28,738 bases of DNA from an uncultured bacterium (GTDB lineage: Bacteria > Bacillota_A > Clostridia > Lachnospirales > Lachnospiraceae): positions 1 to 28,738 of the forward strand of contig CAJMOO010000016.1 of NCBI GenBank assembly GCA_905215045.1, given 5' to 3'. The translations under genes and the position numbers were made by a program. This document shows, in pieces, positions 15,226-23,165 of the stretch. Below the pieces are notes generated by a model. That model was given only the letters and a program-made list of their open reading frames with translations, ran no database searches and was not told where the DNA came from. Each line of letters begins with the position of its first letter. Position 1 is the first letter of the stretch.

Positions 15226-16884
15226 ATGAAGAATCTAAATATTCCTGTTGGGATTTCGGATTTTGAGAGAATTCGAGAGTTGAATTATTATTATGTGGAT
15301 AAGACCGGATTGATCAAGACATTGTTACAGGGTGAGATGGATCAGGTAACGTTGATCACGCGACCTAGACGGTTTGGAAAAACGATGGCGATGAATATGT
15401 TGAACAGTTTTTTGGATATCAGGAAAGATAGCAGACATTTGTTTAAAGGACTTGAGATATCTGATGAGGTCGAGATTTGTGAGAAATGGATGAATCAGTA
15501 TCCGACATTATTTTTGTCTTTTAAGGATGTAGATGGAACTACATTTGAGAATGCGTTTAATTTTTTGAAATTTATTATATCTGAAGCATGTAAACAACAT
15601 GTATACTTGTTGGATAGTGATGAGATAGATGAAGGGGATAAACTGGTATTTCAAAAATTAAAGACTTGTAGTGCAAGTATGATGGAAATTCAAAGTTGTA
15701 TATTAAGAATTACCAATATGCTGAAAAGTTATTATAAAAAGCCAGTGATCCTTTTAATTGATGAATATGATGTTCCAATTGCAAAAGCAAGTAGTAATGG
15801 TTACTACAAAGAGATGTTAGAAATTATGAAAGGTTTGCTTAGTACAGCCTTAAAAGATAATTCCTCATTAAAGTTTGCAGTCATCACAGGATGCCTAAAG
15901 ATTGCCAAAGAAAGTATTTTCACTGGAACAAATAACTTTGTATCAGATACGATTTCATCCACAAGATACAATGAATATTATGGATTTACACAACAGGATG
16001 TAGATAAGCTTTTAGCAGATGCGGAGATTGAAGAGAAAGCGGATCTGATTAAAGAATGGTATGATGGATATAATTTTGGAGAGTTTGAAGTTTATTGCCC
16101 ATGGGATGTCATGAATTATCTAAGAGATCTTCAAAATGATCTGAATGCAAGACCAGTCAGCTACTGGAAGAATACCAGTGATAATGCGATCATTCGCTCC
16201 TTTATTGATTATACAGGAGCTGCTATACGAAAAAAACTAGAAGTATTGATCGCAGGTGGAAGCATCTGTCAGAAAATAGAAGAAGACCTCACATATGATT
16301 ATCTACATTCATCAGAAGATAATTTATGGAGTATTCTCTATCTTACTGGATATCTTACAAAAGTCGGAGAACGTGATAAGGATGGTCAGATAGAATTAAG
16401 AATTCCAAACAAAGAAGTAAAAGAAATTTTCGAATCAACCGTAAGGAAATGGTTTGAAGACAGTGCAAGAGTTACGAATCGGAAAGATTTATTTGATGCA
16501 GTGTGGAACAAAGATGCGGATAAGGCAACAAAAGAAATCAGCACATTACTGCGAATGACGATCAGTTATTATGATTATCGAGAAAATTTCTATCATGCAT
16601 TTCTTGCAGGAATCTTTGCAGGAGCAGGTTATAGTGTAGAGTCGAATAGAGAGCATGGAGAAGGACGAAGTGATATTGTAATCTACAATGATGTAACAGG
16701 ACAAGTTGCAGTATTTGAAGCAAAGTATTCAAGAAAATTAGAAGATTTGGAAAAAGACTGTCAAAAGGCGTTAGATCAGATCAACACAAAGATGTATGCA
16801 AAAGAGTTTGAAGATGCTTATGAGGAAGTATTGTGTTATGGAATTGCTTTTTATAAAAAACGGTGTTTGGTGAAGAGTAAATAG
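15226..16884 (+). CDS. AAA-ATPase-like protein with C-terminal PD-(D/E)XK nuclease domain
   Basis: The 552-residue protein has an N-terminal P-loop ATPase domain (PF09820-like): the start NIPVGISDFERIREL, YYVDKTGLI, Walker A RPRRFGKT at 46-53 and Walker B PVILLIDEYD at 173-182. The C-terminal PDDEXK_9-like domain (DUF1703) has the nuclease residues Asp483 (GRSDIVIY) and Glu498/Lys500 (FEAKYS). Such proteins are abundant and often multicopy in gut Bacteroidetes and Clostridia; their role is not established, with defence or mobile-DNA functions suggested by the fold. All key residues are intact. AAAGGAGG lies ahead of the ATG. Gene neighbours give no functional hint. It faces the - strand gene at 16949-18208 across a shared terminator. 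Confidence 0.9.
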   Translation: MKNLNIPVGISDFERIRELNYYYVDKTGLIKTLLQGEMDQVTLITRPRRFGKTMAMNMLNSFLDIRKDSRHLFKGLEISDEVEICEKWMNQYPTLFLSFKDVDGTTFENAFNFLKFIISEACKQHVYLLDSDEIDEGDKLVFQKLKTCSASMMEIQSCILRITNMLKSYYKKPVILLIDEYDVPIAKASSNGYYKEMLEIMKGLLSTALKDNSSLKFAVITGCLKIAKESIFTGTNNFVSDTISSTRYNEYYGFTQQDVDKLLADAEIEEKADLIKEWYDGYNFGEFEVYCPWDVMNYLRDLQNDLNARPVSYWKNTSDNAIIRSFIDYTGAAIRKKLEVLIAGGSICQKIEEDLTYDYLHSSEDNLWSILYLTGYLTKVGERDKDGQIELRIPNKEVKEIFESTVRKWFEDSARVTNRKDLFDAVWNKDADKATKEISTLLRMTISYYDYRENFYHAFLAGIFAGAGYSVESNREHGEGRSDIVIYNDVTGQVAVFEAKYSRKLEDLEKDCQKALDQINTKMYAKEFEDAYEEVLCYGIAFYKKRCLVKSK

Positions 16885-16895
16885 AATAAGAAATG

Positions 16896-16936
16896 AAAAA
16901 AAGCTCCACAAAGATGAACTTTGTGGGGCTTTTGTT
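16896..16936. terminator. Bidirectional terminator between convergent genes
   Basis: AGCTCCACAAAG (16902-16913) and CTTTGTGGGGCT (16919-16930) form a 12-bp stem with one T-G pair and a 5-nt loop. It is flanked by As on the left and TTTGTTG on the right, so it can end transcripts from both strands. Confidence 0.85.
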
Positions 16937-16948
16937 GTATCTAAGATT

Positions 16949-18208
16949 TCAATTCAACTCCGCAATCCGGCTGACCCCAACATAGATTTCACTGATCTTA
17001 TACCAAGTAGGGTAATCAACAATCCCAGTCTGTGGCAGTCCAAAAATATTCTGGAATTTCCGAACAGCATTCGCAGTAGATTCTCCATAAACACCATCCA
17101 CAGCGATCGTAGGCAGAGAAGGATAATCTTTAGCAATACGATTCAATTGTTGTTGTATTTGTCGAACCTTATCTCCTCTGCTGCCGATCGTCAGATCATA
17201 TCCCGGCCAGGAAGAAGGAATTCCTGAAATCTGTTCTGCGGTATTGATGTACATACTCTCTCCATAATAATATCTCAGGATTTCAATCGGAGCATATCCC
17301 TGATCACCTAAGTATTTAGAGCCCCACTGTGTCATCCATTCGGGACAAGACACCTTCTTCCCATCACAATACTGCGTAAGGATCGGCTGTCTCACATTTG
17401 GACGTGACAGATAATCCGCAAAAATCTCATCAACGATCGTATTAATAGAATTATAAGTTGTCTTTCCAGGAATGAATTTATGATCATAAGCTGTAGAAGA
17501 TGTGATCGTAAAATCATGCCCTTTATTTCTATACCATTCTGTATACACACGATTCAAAGTAAATGACATGATCGCAAGAATATTTGCTTCAAGCGTTGCC
17601 CTTGGCCAAGTGGAATAAATCTCACAGGCGGCAACATTTTTGATGTAATCTTTGTAGCGGACATAATAATTTTGCGCAGTTTTATCACCGACAGGACCAT
17701 CATGAACAATAATATATTCAGGAATCACCACCCTGCTTAAAACGATCTCACCGCTTTCGTTGACTGGCTTGATCTCAGATTCCGCAATCTTGGGAGGATA
17801 ATTACCCCATAATGTATGCGGACCGATCACGATTGGGTGTTCTTCTGTTGGAGTGTGGGTTTCTTCAGGAATCATGGAAACAGGCTGCAGGCCTTCCACA
17901 CCAGAAAGAATCTGTGCACCTGAGATCGTGACAGGTTTATATTCATCAGAATGTATTTTTAGATTATATTCAGAATAAGGCTGATTTTCACTCGGAGACA
18001 TGCTGTATTCCACGGGAGGAGCAGGGAGGTCAACGACAGGTGTCTGCCCATTTTCATCAGTAGATACAGTCTCAAGAACAGAATCAGGATCACCAGTATA
18101 AGAAATCTCGATCGTAGCGTTAGGGATCGGGACGGATCTTTGTCCTGAAGTTACCTGTATTTTTAACTGTCCATGATCGACAAGATTGTTAGTTTGTATT
18201 TCTGGCAT
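16949..18208 (-). CDS. SpoIID-like protein with C-terminal peptidoglycan-binding domain
   Basis: The 419-residue protein appears to have three parts. Residues ~13-120 look like a beta-sandwich of the carboxypeptidase-regulatory/Cna-B type (IPNATIEISYTGD...ETVSTDENGQTP). Residues ~185-320 resemble the SpoIID/LytB domain: CEIYSTWPRATLEANILAIMSFTLNRV parallels GEMPxSWPxEALKAQAVAARTY, placing Glu196 at the SpoIID catalytic Glu, and MTQWGSKYLGDQGYAPIEILRYYYG matches its C-terminal signature. Residues ~336-405 are a PG_binding_1 repeat (GSRGDKVRQIQQQLN...VDGVYGESTANAVRKFQ...GIVD). No signal peptide or membrane anchor is visible, which is odd for a wall enzyme. Start: upstream in-frame codons to 18271 lack a ribosome binding site; GAGGA precedes ATG 18208. 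I recall very similar proteins across Lachnospiraceae, possibly spore-related. Confidence 0.8.
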   Translation of the reverse strand: MPEIQTNNLVDHGQLKIQVTSGQRSVPIPNATIEISYTGDPDSVLETVSTDENGQTPVVDLPAPPVEYSMSPSENQPYSEYNLKIHSDEYKPVTISGAQILSGVEGLQPVSMIPEETHTPTEEHPIVIGPHTLWGNYPPKIAESEIKPVNESGEIVLSRVVIPEYIIVHDGPVGDKTAQNYYVRYKDYIKNVAACEIYSTWPRATLEANILAIMSFTLNRVYTEWYRNKGHDFTITSSTAYDHKFIPGKTTYNSINTIVDEIFADYLSRPNVRQPILTQYCDGKKVSCPEWMTQWGSKYLGDQGYAPIEILRYYYGESMYINTAEQISGIPSSWPGYDLTIGSRGDKVRQIQQQLNRIAKDYPSLPTIAVDGVYGESTANAVRKFQNIFGLPQTGIVDYPTWYKISEIYVGVSRIAELN

Positions 18209-18254
18209 AAAAATATCCTCGGAAGATCTTTTACTCTCACTATATGAGAAAATA

Positions 18255-18263
18255 TGATATAAT
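18255..18263 (+). promoter_or_regulatory. Extended -10 promoter of the DUF3232-like gene
   Basis: TG-A-TATAAT at 18255-18263 lies 49 bp before the ATG at 18313 in the gap between the divergent genes. No convincing -35 is present. Its position makes a start at the upstream in-frame ATG 18244 impossible for this transcript. Confidence 0.5.
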
Positions 18264-18312
18264 GTGCACAAGTAGTGTAAAAATGTATGCCAAAGAAATA
18301 AAGGAGGCCGCT

Positions 18313-18699
18313 ATGCAGAAAGATTTTATATATGAGAATTATCTAAAAATGCCAGATGATCTTGAATTTGAGCAGGCGATGAAGGTTTATGAAGAACTGT
18401 TAGAAGAGAATCTTGAAGAAGATGAGATCTATGACAAGTTATGGGATCATGCACTTCATTGTATGATCGATTATGGAAGCCTCCGCGCACATTGGAAGAT
18501 CACACCGAAGACAGACAGAAGCAATGATGACAGGACAGTGATGCACGATAGCGTGATCCATTCTTTAGATGAATTGGCAGCATATACAAAAGAGCATGGC
18601 AAAGAAGCAAAATGGAGAGAAGAACTTGGATATCAAAGAAAAAGAATCGGAGATTTTGCATGTTATGTTTCTTTGATCTATGGAGTATTTGCAAGGTGA
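18313..18699 (+). CDS. Small cytoplasmic protein, DUF3232-like
   Basis: The 128-residue acidic, helical protein has no signal or membrane segment. The segment ALHCMIDYGSLRAHWK, then HDSVIHSLDELAAYTKEHGKEAKWREELG and the C-terminal KRIGDFACYVSLIYGVFAR fit the DUF3232 family as I remember it; no biochemical role is known to me. AAGGAGG at 18301-18307 precedes ATG 18313 by 5 nt, which settles the start over the in-frame ATG at 18244. It is followed after 66 bp by ybaK, with no visible terminator, so cotranscription is possible. Confidence 0.65.
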   Translation: MQKDFIYENYLKMPDDLEFEQAMKVYEELLEENLEEDEIYDKLWDHALHCMIDYGSLRAHWKITPKTDRSNDDRTVMHDSVIHSLDELAAYTKEHGKEAKWREELGYQRKRIGDFACYVSLIYGVFAR

Positions 18700-18765
18700 A
18701 ATATGATGAGAGTGTCAAAAGTAAATTTTGCCAGATAAAACGATCAGTAAGGAGGACATTATAAG

Positions 18766-19248
18766 ATGGCAAAGAAAGAACCAAAAACAAATGCAATGCG
18801 GATGCTTGAGAGAGCAAAGATCCCATTTGAAGTACATCGTTATGAATGTAAAGAATTTATTGATGGAATTACCATCGCAGATATGTTAAATGAACCATAT
18901 GAAAGAGTATTTAAAACCCTCGTGACTGAAGGAAAAGGTGGAGGGTATTTTGTATTTGTCATTCCGATCGATCAGGAATTAGATCTTAAGAAAGCAGCAA
19001 AGGCAGCAGGTGAGAAGTCTGTGGAGATGATCCATGTCAAGGATATCAACAAGATCACAGGATATATCCGCGGTGGATGTACAGCAATCGGAATGAAGAA
19101 AGACTATCCAACAGTACTTGATGAAAGCGCCAATGCACAGGAGAAGATCATTGTAAGTGGCGGTAAAAATGGAATCCAGATTGAACTTACGACCGAAGAT
19201 TATTTAAAAGCCTGCAAGGGAAAAACAGCAGATATTACATTGAGGTAG
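18766..19248 (+). CDS. ybaK: Cys-tRNA(Pro) deacylase, YbaK/EbsC type
   Basis: The 160-residue protein is a stand-alone trans-editing domain related to the insertion domain of prolyl-tRNA synthetase. It hydrolyses Cys mischarged onto tRNA-Pro. Visible family blocks: NAMRMLERAKIPFEVHRY at the N-terminus, VFKTLVTEG carrying the conserved Lys, YFVFVIP, and GYIRGGCTAIGMKKDYPTVLDESA, typical of the YbaK subgroup. AAGGAGG lies about 9 nt before the ATG. Only 12 bp separate it from the carbonic anhydrase gene, so the two are very likely one operon, though no metabolic link between them is obvious. Confidence 0.92.
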   Translation: MAKKEPKTNAMRMLERAKIPFEVHRYECKEFIDGITIADMLNEPYERVFKTLVTEGKGGGYFVFVIPIDQELDLKKAAKAAGEKSVEMIHVKDINKITGYIRGGCTAIGMKKDYPTVLDESANAQEKIIVSGGKNGIQIELTTEDYLKACKGKTADITLR

Positions 19249-19260
19249 GGAGTAGAAGTT

Positions 19261-19806
19261 ATGATAGATGAAATCTTAAAATATAACAAAGAATTTGTAG
19301 AAGAAAAGAAGTATGAACAATACAAGACAAGCAAATATCCAGACAAGAAGATCGCAATTATCACTTGTATGGATACAAGACTGACAGAACTTTTGCCGGC
19401 AGCCCTTGGGATCAGGAATGGAGATGTGAAGATCATCAAGAATGCCGGTGGGGTAGTAAGCCATGCCTTCGGAAGTGTGGTACGAAGTGTTTTAGTCGGA
19501 ATCTTTGAACTTGGAATAGAGGAAGTCATGGTCATTGGACATAGCGACTGTGGGGTACAGCATATTAATAGTGATATGATGATAAAACATATGATGGATC
19601 GAGGAGTCGATGAGGAGAAGATTGAGCTGATCCGTCATTGTGGTATTGATTTTGATACATGGCTGGAAGGATTTGACTGTGTGGAAAGTTCTGTAAAAGA
19701 TTCTGTGGAAATGTTGAGAAAACATCCATTGATCCCAAAAGATGTGAAGATATCTGGATATGTGATGGATTCTGTGACAGGAGAGCTTCATGTTGTAGAG
19801 CCATAG
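19261..19806 (+). CDS. Beta-class carbonic anhydrase
   Basis: The 181-residue zinc enzyme interconverts CO2 and bicarbonate. The metal ligands Cys36, His94 and Cys97 and the catalytic Asp38/Arg40 dyad are present in TCMDTRL and GHSDCGV; NAGGVVS and GSVVRSVLVGIFELGI are further family blocks. It belongs to the short clostridial/archaeal-like type rather than the longer plant-like type. TAGGGAG upstream of ATG 19261 is the ribosome binding site. It follows ybaK by 12 bp and precedes the amidase gene by 37 bp, with no terminator seen on either side. Confidence 0.93.
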   Translation: MIDEILKYNKEFVEEKKYEQYKTSKYPDKKIAIITCMDTRLTELLPAALGIRNGDVKIIKNAGGVVSHAFGSVVRSVLVGIFELGIEEVMVIGHSDCGVQHINSDMMIKHMMDRGVDEEKIELIRHCGIDFDTWLEGFDCVESSVKDSVEMLRKHPLIPKDVKISGYVMDSVTGELHVVEP

Positions 19807-19843
19807 AACAACTGCAGCATTATTAATGAGAGGGATAAAAGGT

Positions 19844-20695
19844 ATGAAAAAGATATGGAAGATCATGATCTTATGTATGATCCTTTGTTTTTTCTGTGCT
19901 GGATGCAGCAATGATGATGAAATGATCAGTGAAGATCATCCAAAACCAACGACAGAAAAAAGAACAGAGATCATCAAGCAAAAGACAACACAAAAAAAGA
20001 ATGAAGTAACGATTGATCAGGAACAATCAAAACAACAGGAAGATCGTATAAAGATCGCAATTGATGCAGGACACCAAAAGAAACAGATGAGTGAAAAAGA
20101 AGCGATCGGACCTGGTTCTGATAAGACAAAACCGATGGTATCCTCAGGAACCGAAGGTGTTGTCACAAAACGAACAGAATATCAGGTGAATTTGGAAGTT
20201 TCGTTAAAGCTAAAAAGTGCATTGATCGCGAGAGGATATGACGTATATATGATTCGTGAGACGAATGATGTGTCACTCAGCAATAAAAAGCGTGCTCTTA
20301 TGGCAAATGAAAGTGGTTCAGATATTTTATTAAGGATTCATTGCAATAGTGCAGATTCTCAGTCTGCAAATGGGGCGTTGACAATGAGTCCGACATTATC
20401 GAATCCATATTGCAGATCGATCGCGGCAGATAGTCAGGAACTTTCAGAATGTGTGGTAAGTACATTATGCAGAAGGACTGGGGCAGTGAACCGCGGTGTA
20501 ACGCAGACAGATGAGATGACAGGGATCAACTGGAGTAAGATTCCAGTGACGATCGTTGAGATGGGATTTATGTCAAACCCAGAGGAAGACCAGAAGTTAT
20601 CGGACAATCATTATCAATCAATGCTTGCAGAAGGAATTGCAGATGGTGTTGACCGGTATTACGAGAGAAGAGGAGAAAAGAATGAAGAAAAATGA
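19844..20695 (+). CDS. Lipoprotein N-acetylmuramoyl-L-alanine amidase (Amidase_3)
   Basis: Starting at ATG 19844 the protein has 283 residues, with a lipoprotein signal: basic MKKIWK, a hydrophobic core, and lipobox FCAGC with the modified Cys21. A Lys/Gln/Thr-rich linker (about 22-70) follows. The catalytic domain carries the zinc ligands His in IDAGHQ, Glu in KRTEYQVN and His in RIHCNS, and the catalytic Glu in IVEMGFMSNPEED. These enzymes cleave the amide between MurNAc and the stem peptide. Start: ATG 19826 has no ribosome binding site, while GAGAGG lies about 10 nt before 19844. The C-terminal Arg/Lys/Glu-rich tail encodes the ribosome binding site of the downstream membrane gene. Confidence 0.9.
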   Translation: MKKIWKIMILCMILCFFCAGCSNDDEMISEDHPKPTTEKRTEIIKQKTTQKKNEVTIDQEQSKQQEDRIKIAIDAGHQKKQMSEKEAIGPGSDKTKPMVSSGTEGVVTKRTEYQVNLEVSLKLKSALIARGYDVYMIRETNDVSLSNKKRALMANESGSDILLRIHCNSADSQSANGALTMSPTLSNPYCRSIAADSQELSECVVSTLCRRTGAVNRGVTQTDEMTGINWSKIPVTIVEMGFMSNPEEDQKLSDNHYQSMLAEGIADGVDRYYERRGEKNEEK

Positions 20696-20701
20696 ATTAT
20701 C

Positions 20702-21097
20702 GTGATCATCGTATCACTTGTGATCGCAGCACTTGTCATGGGATTAATGAAAGCGGTGGCAGAAGCGGATATCAATTGGTTTCAAAGCTGTCAGATCGCA
20801 GGAATGAGATCTTTGGGATTAAGTCTAGGATGGATCCTTGGAATTTTAGGATTGTTTTTAGGAATGTATCAGTTCGCGATTCTGATCATTGTAGTTGGAG
20901 GAGTCCTTGGTATGATCTATATGATCGTTGCAATGATGAGTTATCCGAATACGAAGAAAGATATGATCGCATATGTTGTATTGATCCCCATATTGGTTGC
21001 AACATTTATATCATATTTTGTTTTGAAAGAGTTTGTTTTATCATCACTGATCAACAATGGCGGGTCTACAACCAATTTTTTAAATAATATTTTATGA
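20702..21097 (+). CDS. Small integral membrane protein, unknown function, with an irregular 5' end
   Basis: This frame encodes about 131 residues with four likely hydrophobic segments: ~1-19, ~41-62, ~58-82 and ~87-112, linked by short loops, with a polar Asn/Gly-rich tail. I do not recognise the family. The start is problematic: the ideal ribosome binding site (AGAGGAG at about 20669-20675) serves an ATG at 20682, but that frame ends after 7 codons (MKKNELS). The hydrophobic frame is -1 relative to it and begins immediately after the amidase stop, with GTG 20702 as the first standard start. One added base near 20688-20698 would yield a continuous MKKNE(I/F)IVIIVSLVIAAL start. An overlapping frame from 20692 is not hydrophobic and looks non-coding. 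Confidence 0.6.
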   Translation: MIIVSLVIAALVMGLMKAVAEADINWFQSCQIAGMRSLGLSLGWILGILGLFLGMYQFAILIIVVGGVLGMIYMIVAMMSYPNTKKDMIAYVVLIPILVATFISYFVLKEFVLSSLINNGGSTTNFLNNIL

Positions 21098-21130
21098 TAT
21101 AAGTGACAGAAGTATAAAGACAAAGATATT

Positions 21131-21136
21131 AGGAGG
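21131..21136 (+). promoter_or_regulatory. Orphan Shine-Dalgarno sequence left of the IS607-type element
   Basis: A perfect AGGAGG is followed by AAATATTAAGAATCTAAAATAA with no start codon. It probably served the DUF4250 gene that now lies about 2 kb downstream at 23166, before the element inserted. Confidence 0.5.
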
Positions 21137-21163
21137 AAATATTAAGAATCTAAAATAATTAAC

Positions 21164-21176
21164 AAATGTGATTAAA
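21164..21176 (+). repeat. Left subterminal inverted repeat of the IS607-type element
   Basis: AAATGTGATTAAA is the exact reverse complement of TTTAATCACATTT at 23137-23149. It lies 34 bp before tnpA. Confidence 0.65.
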
Positions 21177-21209
21177 TGTATTTAAATATACTCAAAGGAG
21201 AGTGCTATA

Positions 21210-21881
21210 ATGAATACATCAAATATCACAAATTATAAGCCAAAAGATTTTGCTGAACTTTTAGGTGTATCTGTTAAGACATTACAACGTTGGGACAGAG
21301 AAGGAACTCTAAAAGCAAACCGAACTCCAACTAATAGACGCTATTACACTTATGACCAGTATCTACAATTTAAAGGTATAAATACTGAAAATGATAAGCG
21401 TCATGTAGTTATTTATGCTAGAGTGTCTACAAGAAATCAAAAAGATGATTTACTAAATCAAGTTGCATTTTTAAGACAGTTTTGTAACGCAAAAGGAATT
21501 ATTGTAGACCAGTGTATTGAAGATTATGGAAGTGGTCTTAATTACAACCGTAAAAAGTGGAACAAATTATTAGATGAAGTAATGGAACAAAAAATTAAAA
21601 CCATAATAGTAACCCATAAAGATAGATTTATTAGATTTAGTTATGATTGGTTTGAAAAATTCTGTATGAAGTTTAATACGACTATAGTGGTAGTAAACAA
21701 TGAGGAACTATCACCACAAGAAGAACTTGTGCAGGATATTGTTTCAATACTCCATGTGTTCTCTTGTAGGCTGTATGGGCTTCGTAAGTATAAAAAACAA
21801 ATAGAAAGGGATGAGGAAATTGCTAAAGAGCTTCAAGACAGAAATAAATCCAACAGAGGAGCAGAAAGCCAAAATTCGTAA
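21210..21881 (+). CDS. tnpA: IS607-family transposase TnpA (serine recombinase)
   Basis: The 223-residue protein has an N-terminal MerR-like helix-turn-helix (YKPKDFAELLGVSVKTLQRWDREG, about 9-32, then NRRYYTYDQY), followed by a small serine-recombinase domain. The catalytic serine is Ser73 in IYARVSTRNQKDDL; EDYGSGLNYNRKKW and THKDRFIRFSYDWFE carry the usual conserved Arg positions. In IS607 elements this enzyme excises the element as a circle and integrates it without fixed target specificity. CAAAGGAGAG precedes the ATG. The last 71 nt overlap the start of tnpB in another frame, a typical IS607 arrangement. No truncation is visible. Confidence 0.94.
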   Translation: MNTSNITNYKPKDFAELLGVSVKTLQRWDREGTLKANRTPTNRRYYTYDQYLQFKGINTENDKRHVVIYARVSTRNQKDDLLNQVAFLRQFCNAKGIIVDQCIEDYGSGLNYNRKKWNKLLDEVMEQKIKTIIVTHKDRFIRFSYDWFEKFCMKFNTTIVVVNNEELSPQEELVQDIVSILHVFSCRLYGLRKYKKQIERDEEIAKELQDRNKSNRGAESQNS

Positions 21882-22974
21882 AACAATAGGAACTTGTAGA
21901 TATATTTACAACTTCTACCTTGCTCATAATAAAGAGCTTTATAATAAAGGCGAAAAGTTTATGAGCAGTAACCAATTTAGAGTATGGCTTAACAATGAGT
22001 ATCTTCCAAAGCATCCAGAATGTTTTTGGATTAAGGAAGCTTATTCAAAAGCAGTAACACAAGCAGTAAATAATGGACAAGCCGCATTTATAAGATTTTT
22101 TAAACATCAGAGTAGTTTCCCTAGATTCAAAAAGAAGAATAGATCTGATGTGAAAATGTATTTTGTAAAGAACAATCCAAAAGATTGCCGTTGTCAAAGA
22201 CACAGGATCAATATTCCATCACTTGGTTGGGTTCGCATTAAAGAAAAAGGATATATTCCAACAACAAAAGATGGATATGTAATTAAAAGCGGTCATGTGT
22301 CAATAAAAGCTGGTAGATACTATGTTTCAGCTCTTGTAGAAATTCCAAATAACAAGATAGCTAATAGTTTCAATGAAGGAATTGGTATCGACCTAGGGAT
22401 AAAGGATTTTGCCATTGTTTCCAATGGTAAAACTTATAAGAACATTAACAGATCAGTAAGATTAAAAAAACTTGGAAAACAACTTATTCGAGAACAGAAA
22501 AATCTTTCTCGAAAGTATGAAAATTTAAAGAAAGGAGAATCTACTCAAAAAGCAAATATACAAAAACAGAGGCTTAAAGTACAGAAACTTCATCATAAAA
22601 TTGATAACATTCGTACGGATCACATCAATAAAACAATCGCAGAGATAGTGAAAACCAAACCATCTTATATAACGATAGAAGATTTAAATATATCAGGAAT
22701 GATGAAGAACAAACATCTTTCAAAGGCAGTTGCTTCGCAGAAGTTTTATGAATTCAGAATAAAGCTTCAGGCGAAATGCAATGAAAACGGAATTGAACTT
22801 CGAGTTGTAGACAGATGGTATCCATCATCTAAAACCTGTCACTGTTGCGGAGCAATCAAGAAAGATTTAAAACTTTCAGATAGAATTTTCAAATGTGATT
22901 GTGGTTATAGCGAAGATAGAGATTTCAATGCTGCACTTAATTTGAGAGATGCTACGACTTACGAAATTGCATAA
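21811..22974 (+). CDS. tnpB: TnpB RNA-guided endonuclease of the IS607-type element
   Basis: The 387-residue protein has the TnpB layout: an N-terminal wedge/REC-like region beginning KSFKTEINPTEEQ and including CRYIYNFYLAHN, then a split RuvC nuclease with Asp194 (GIDLGIKDFA), Glu290 (ITIEDLNISGMM) and Asp371 (EDRDFNAALNL). A zinc ribbon has Cys343/Cys346 (CHCCG) and Cys362/Cys364 (KCDCG). All catalytic residues are present. Family knowledge: TnpB cuts DNA next to a short TAM, guided by an omega RNA transcribed from the 3' end of the element; TnpB is the ancestor of Cas12. GAAAGGG precedes ATG 21811. The guide would be read from the sequence flanking the right end, here the DUF4250 start region. 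Confidence 0.95.
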   Translation: MRKLLKSFKTEINPTEEQKAKIRKTIGTCRYIYNFYLAHNKELYNKGEKFMSSNQFRVWLNNEYLPKHPECFWIKEAYSKAVTQAVNNGQAAFIRFFKHQSSFPRFKKKNRSDVKMYFVKNNPKDCRCQRHRINIPSLGWVRIKEKGYIPTTKDGYVIKSGHVSIKAGRYYVSALVEIPNNKIANSFNEGIGIDLGIKDFAIVSNGKTYKNINRSVRLKKLGKQLIREQKNLSRKYENLKKGESTQKANIQKQRLKVQKLHHKIDNIRTDHINKTIAEIVKTKPSYITIEDLNISGMMKNKHLSKAVASQKFYEFRIKLQAKCNENGIELRVVDRWYPSSKTCHCCGAIKKDLKLSDRIFKCDCGYSEDRDFNAALNLRDATTYEIA

Positions 22975-23160
22975 ATAAACGCAAACGTAGGTATGTACCG
23001 AAGGCTATTTCGGGAATTTACGACTATGGAGTGTACAAGAACTTGTGAGTAGATATGATTTCGGTCAATCCAAAGCATACACGATGAAGTAGTAAGTAGA
23101 ACTCGTGAGAGTCTACATTATCTCGATGTGAGTATGTTTAATCACATTTTGAGTAGCAGA
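22975..23160 (+). ncRNA. Candidate omega RNA / right-end region of the IS607-type element
   Basis: About 185 bp after the tnpB stop lack an ORF but contain likely stems: GTAGAACTC-GTGA-GAGTCTAC (about 23095-23115, one bulge) and CTC.ATGTGA...TCACAT...GAG (about 23123-23153) at the extreme right. Upstream there is also an imperfect copy of the first stem (AGAACTTGTGAGTAGAT). Omega RNAs of known TnpBs occupy exactly this position, starting within the 3' part of tnpB and ending at the element border. The 5' limit is unknown. Confidence 0.45.
23137..23149 (+). repeat. Right subterminal inverted repeat of the IS607-type element
   Basis: TTTAATCACATTT is the reverse complement of 21164-21176. It also forms the right arm of the terminal hairpin of the candidate omega RNA, pairing with ATGTGA just upstream. 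Confidence 0.65.
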
Positions 23161-23165
23161 CAGAC

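Larger units (their letters stand above)
21137..23160 (+). mobile_element. IS607-type element with tnpA and tnpB
   Basis: The element holds a serine-recombinase tnpA and an overlapping tnpB in the order standard for IS607, followed by ~185 bp of structured non-coding DNA. The limits are approximate: the left end lies after the orphan AGGAGG (21136) and before the 13-bp repeat at 21164; the right end lies after the matching repeat at 23137-23149 and before the DUF4250 ATG at 23166. IS607 elements create no target duplication, so the ends cannot be fixed from a single copy. Both proteins look intact, so the element may be active. The dense Lys/Asn codon usage in its genes fits an independent origin. 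Confidence 0.85.

Noticed and set aside
20692..21087. Alternative frame beginning at the ATG overlapping the amidase stop
   Set aside because: The 4-nt overlap looks attractive, but the product is Arg/Cys/Trp-rich without family resemblance, while the neighbouring frame encodes clear membrane helices.
21131..23160. CRISPR or defence island around the TnpB gene
   Set aside because: There are no direct-repeat arrays or Cas genes, and the tnpA-tnpB overlap is standard IS607 architecture.
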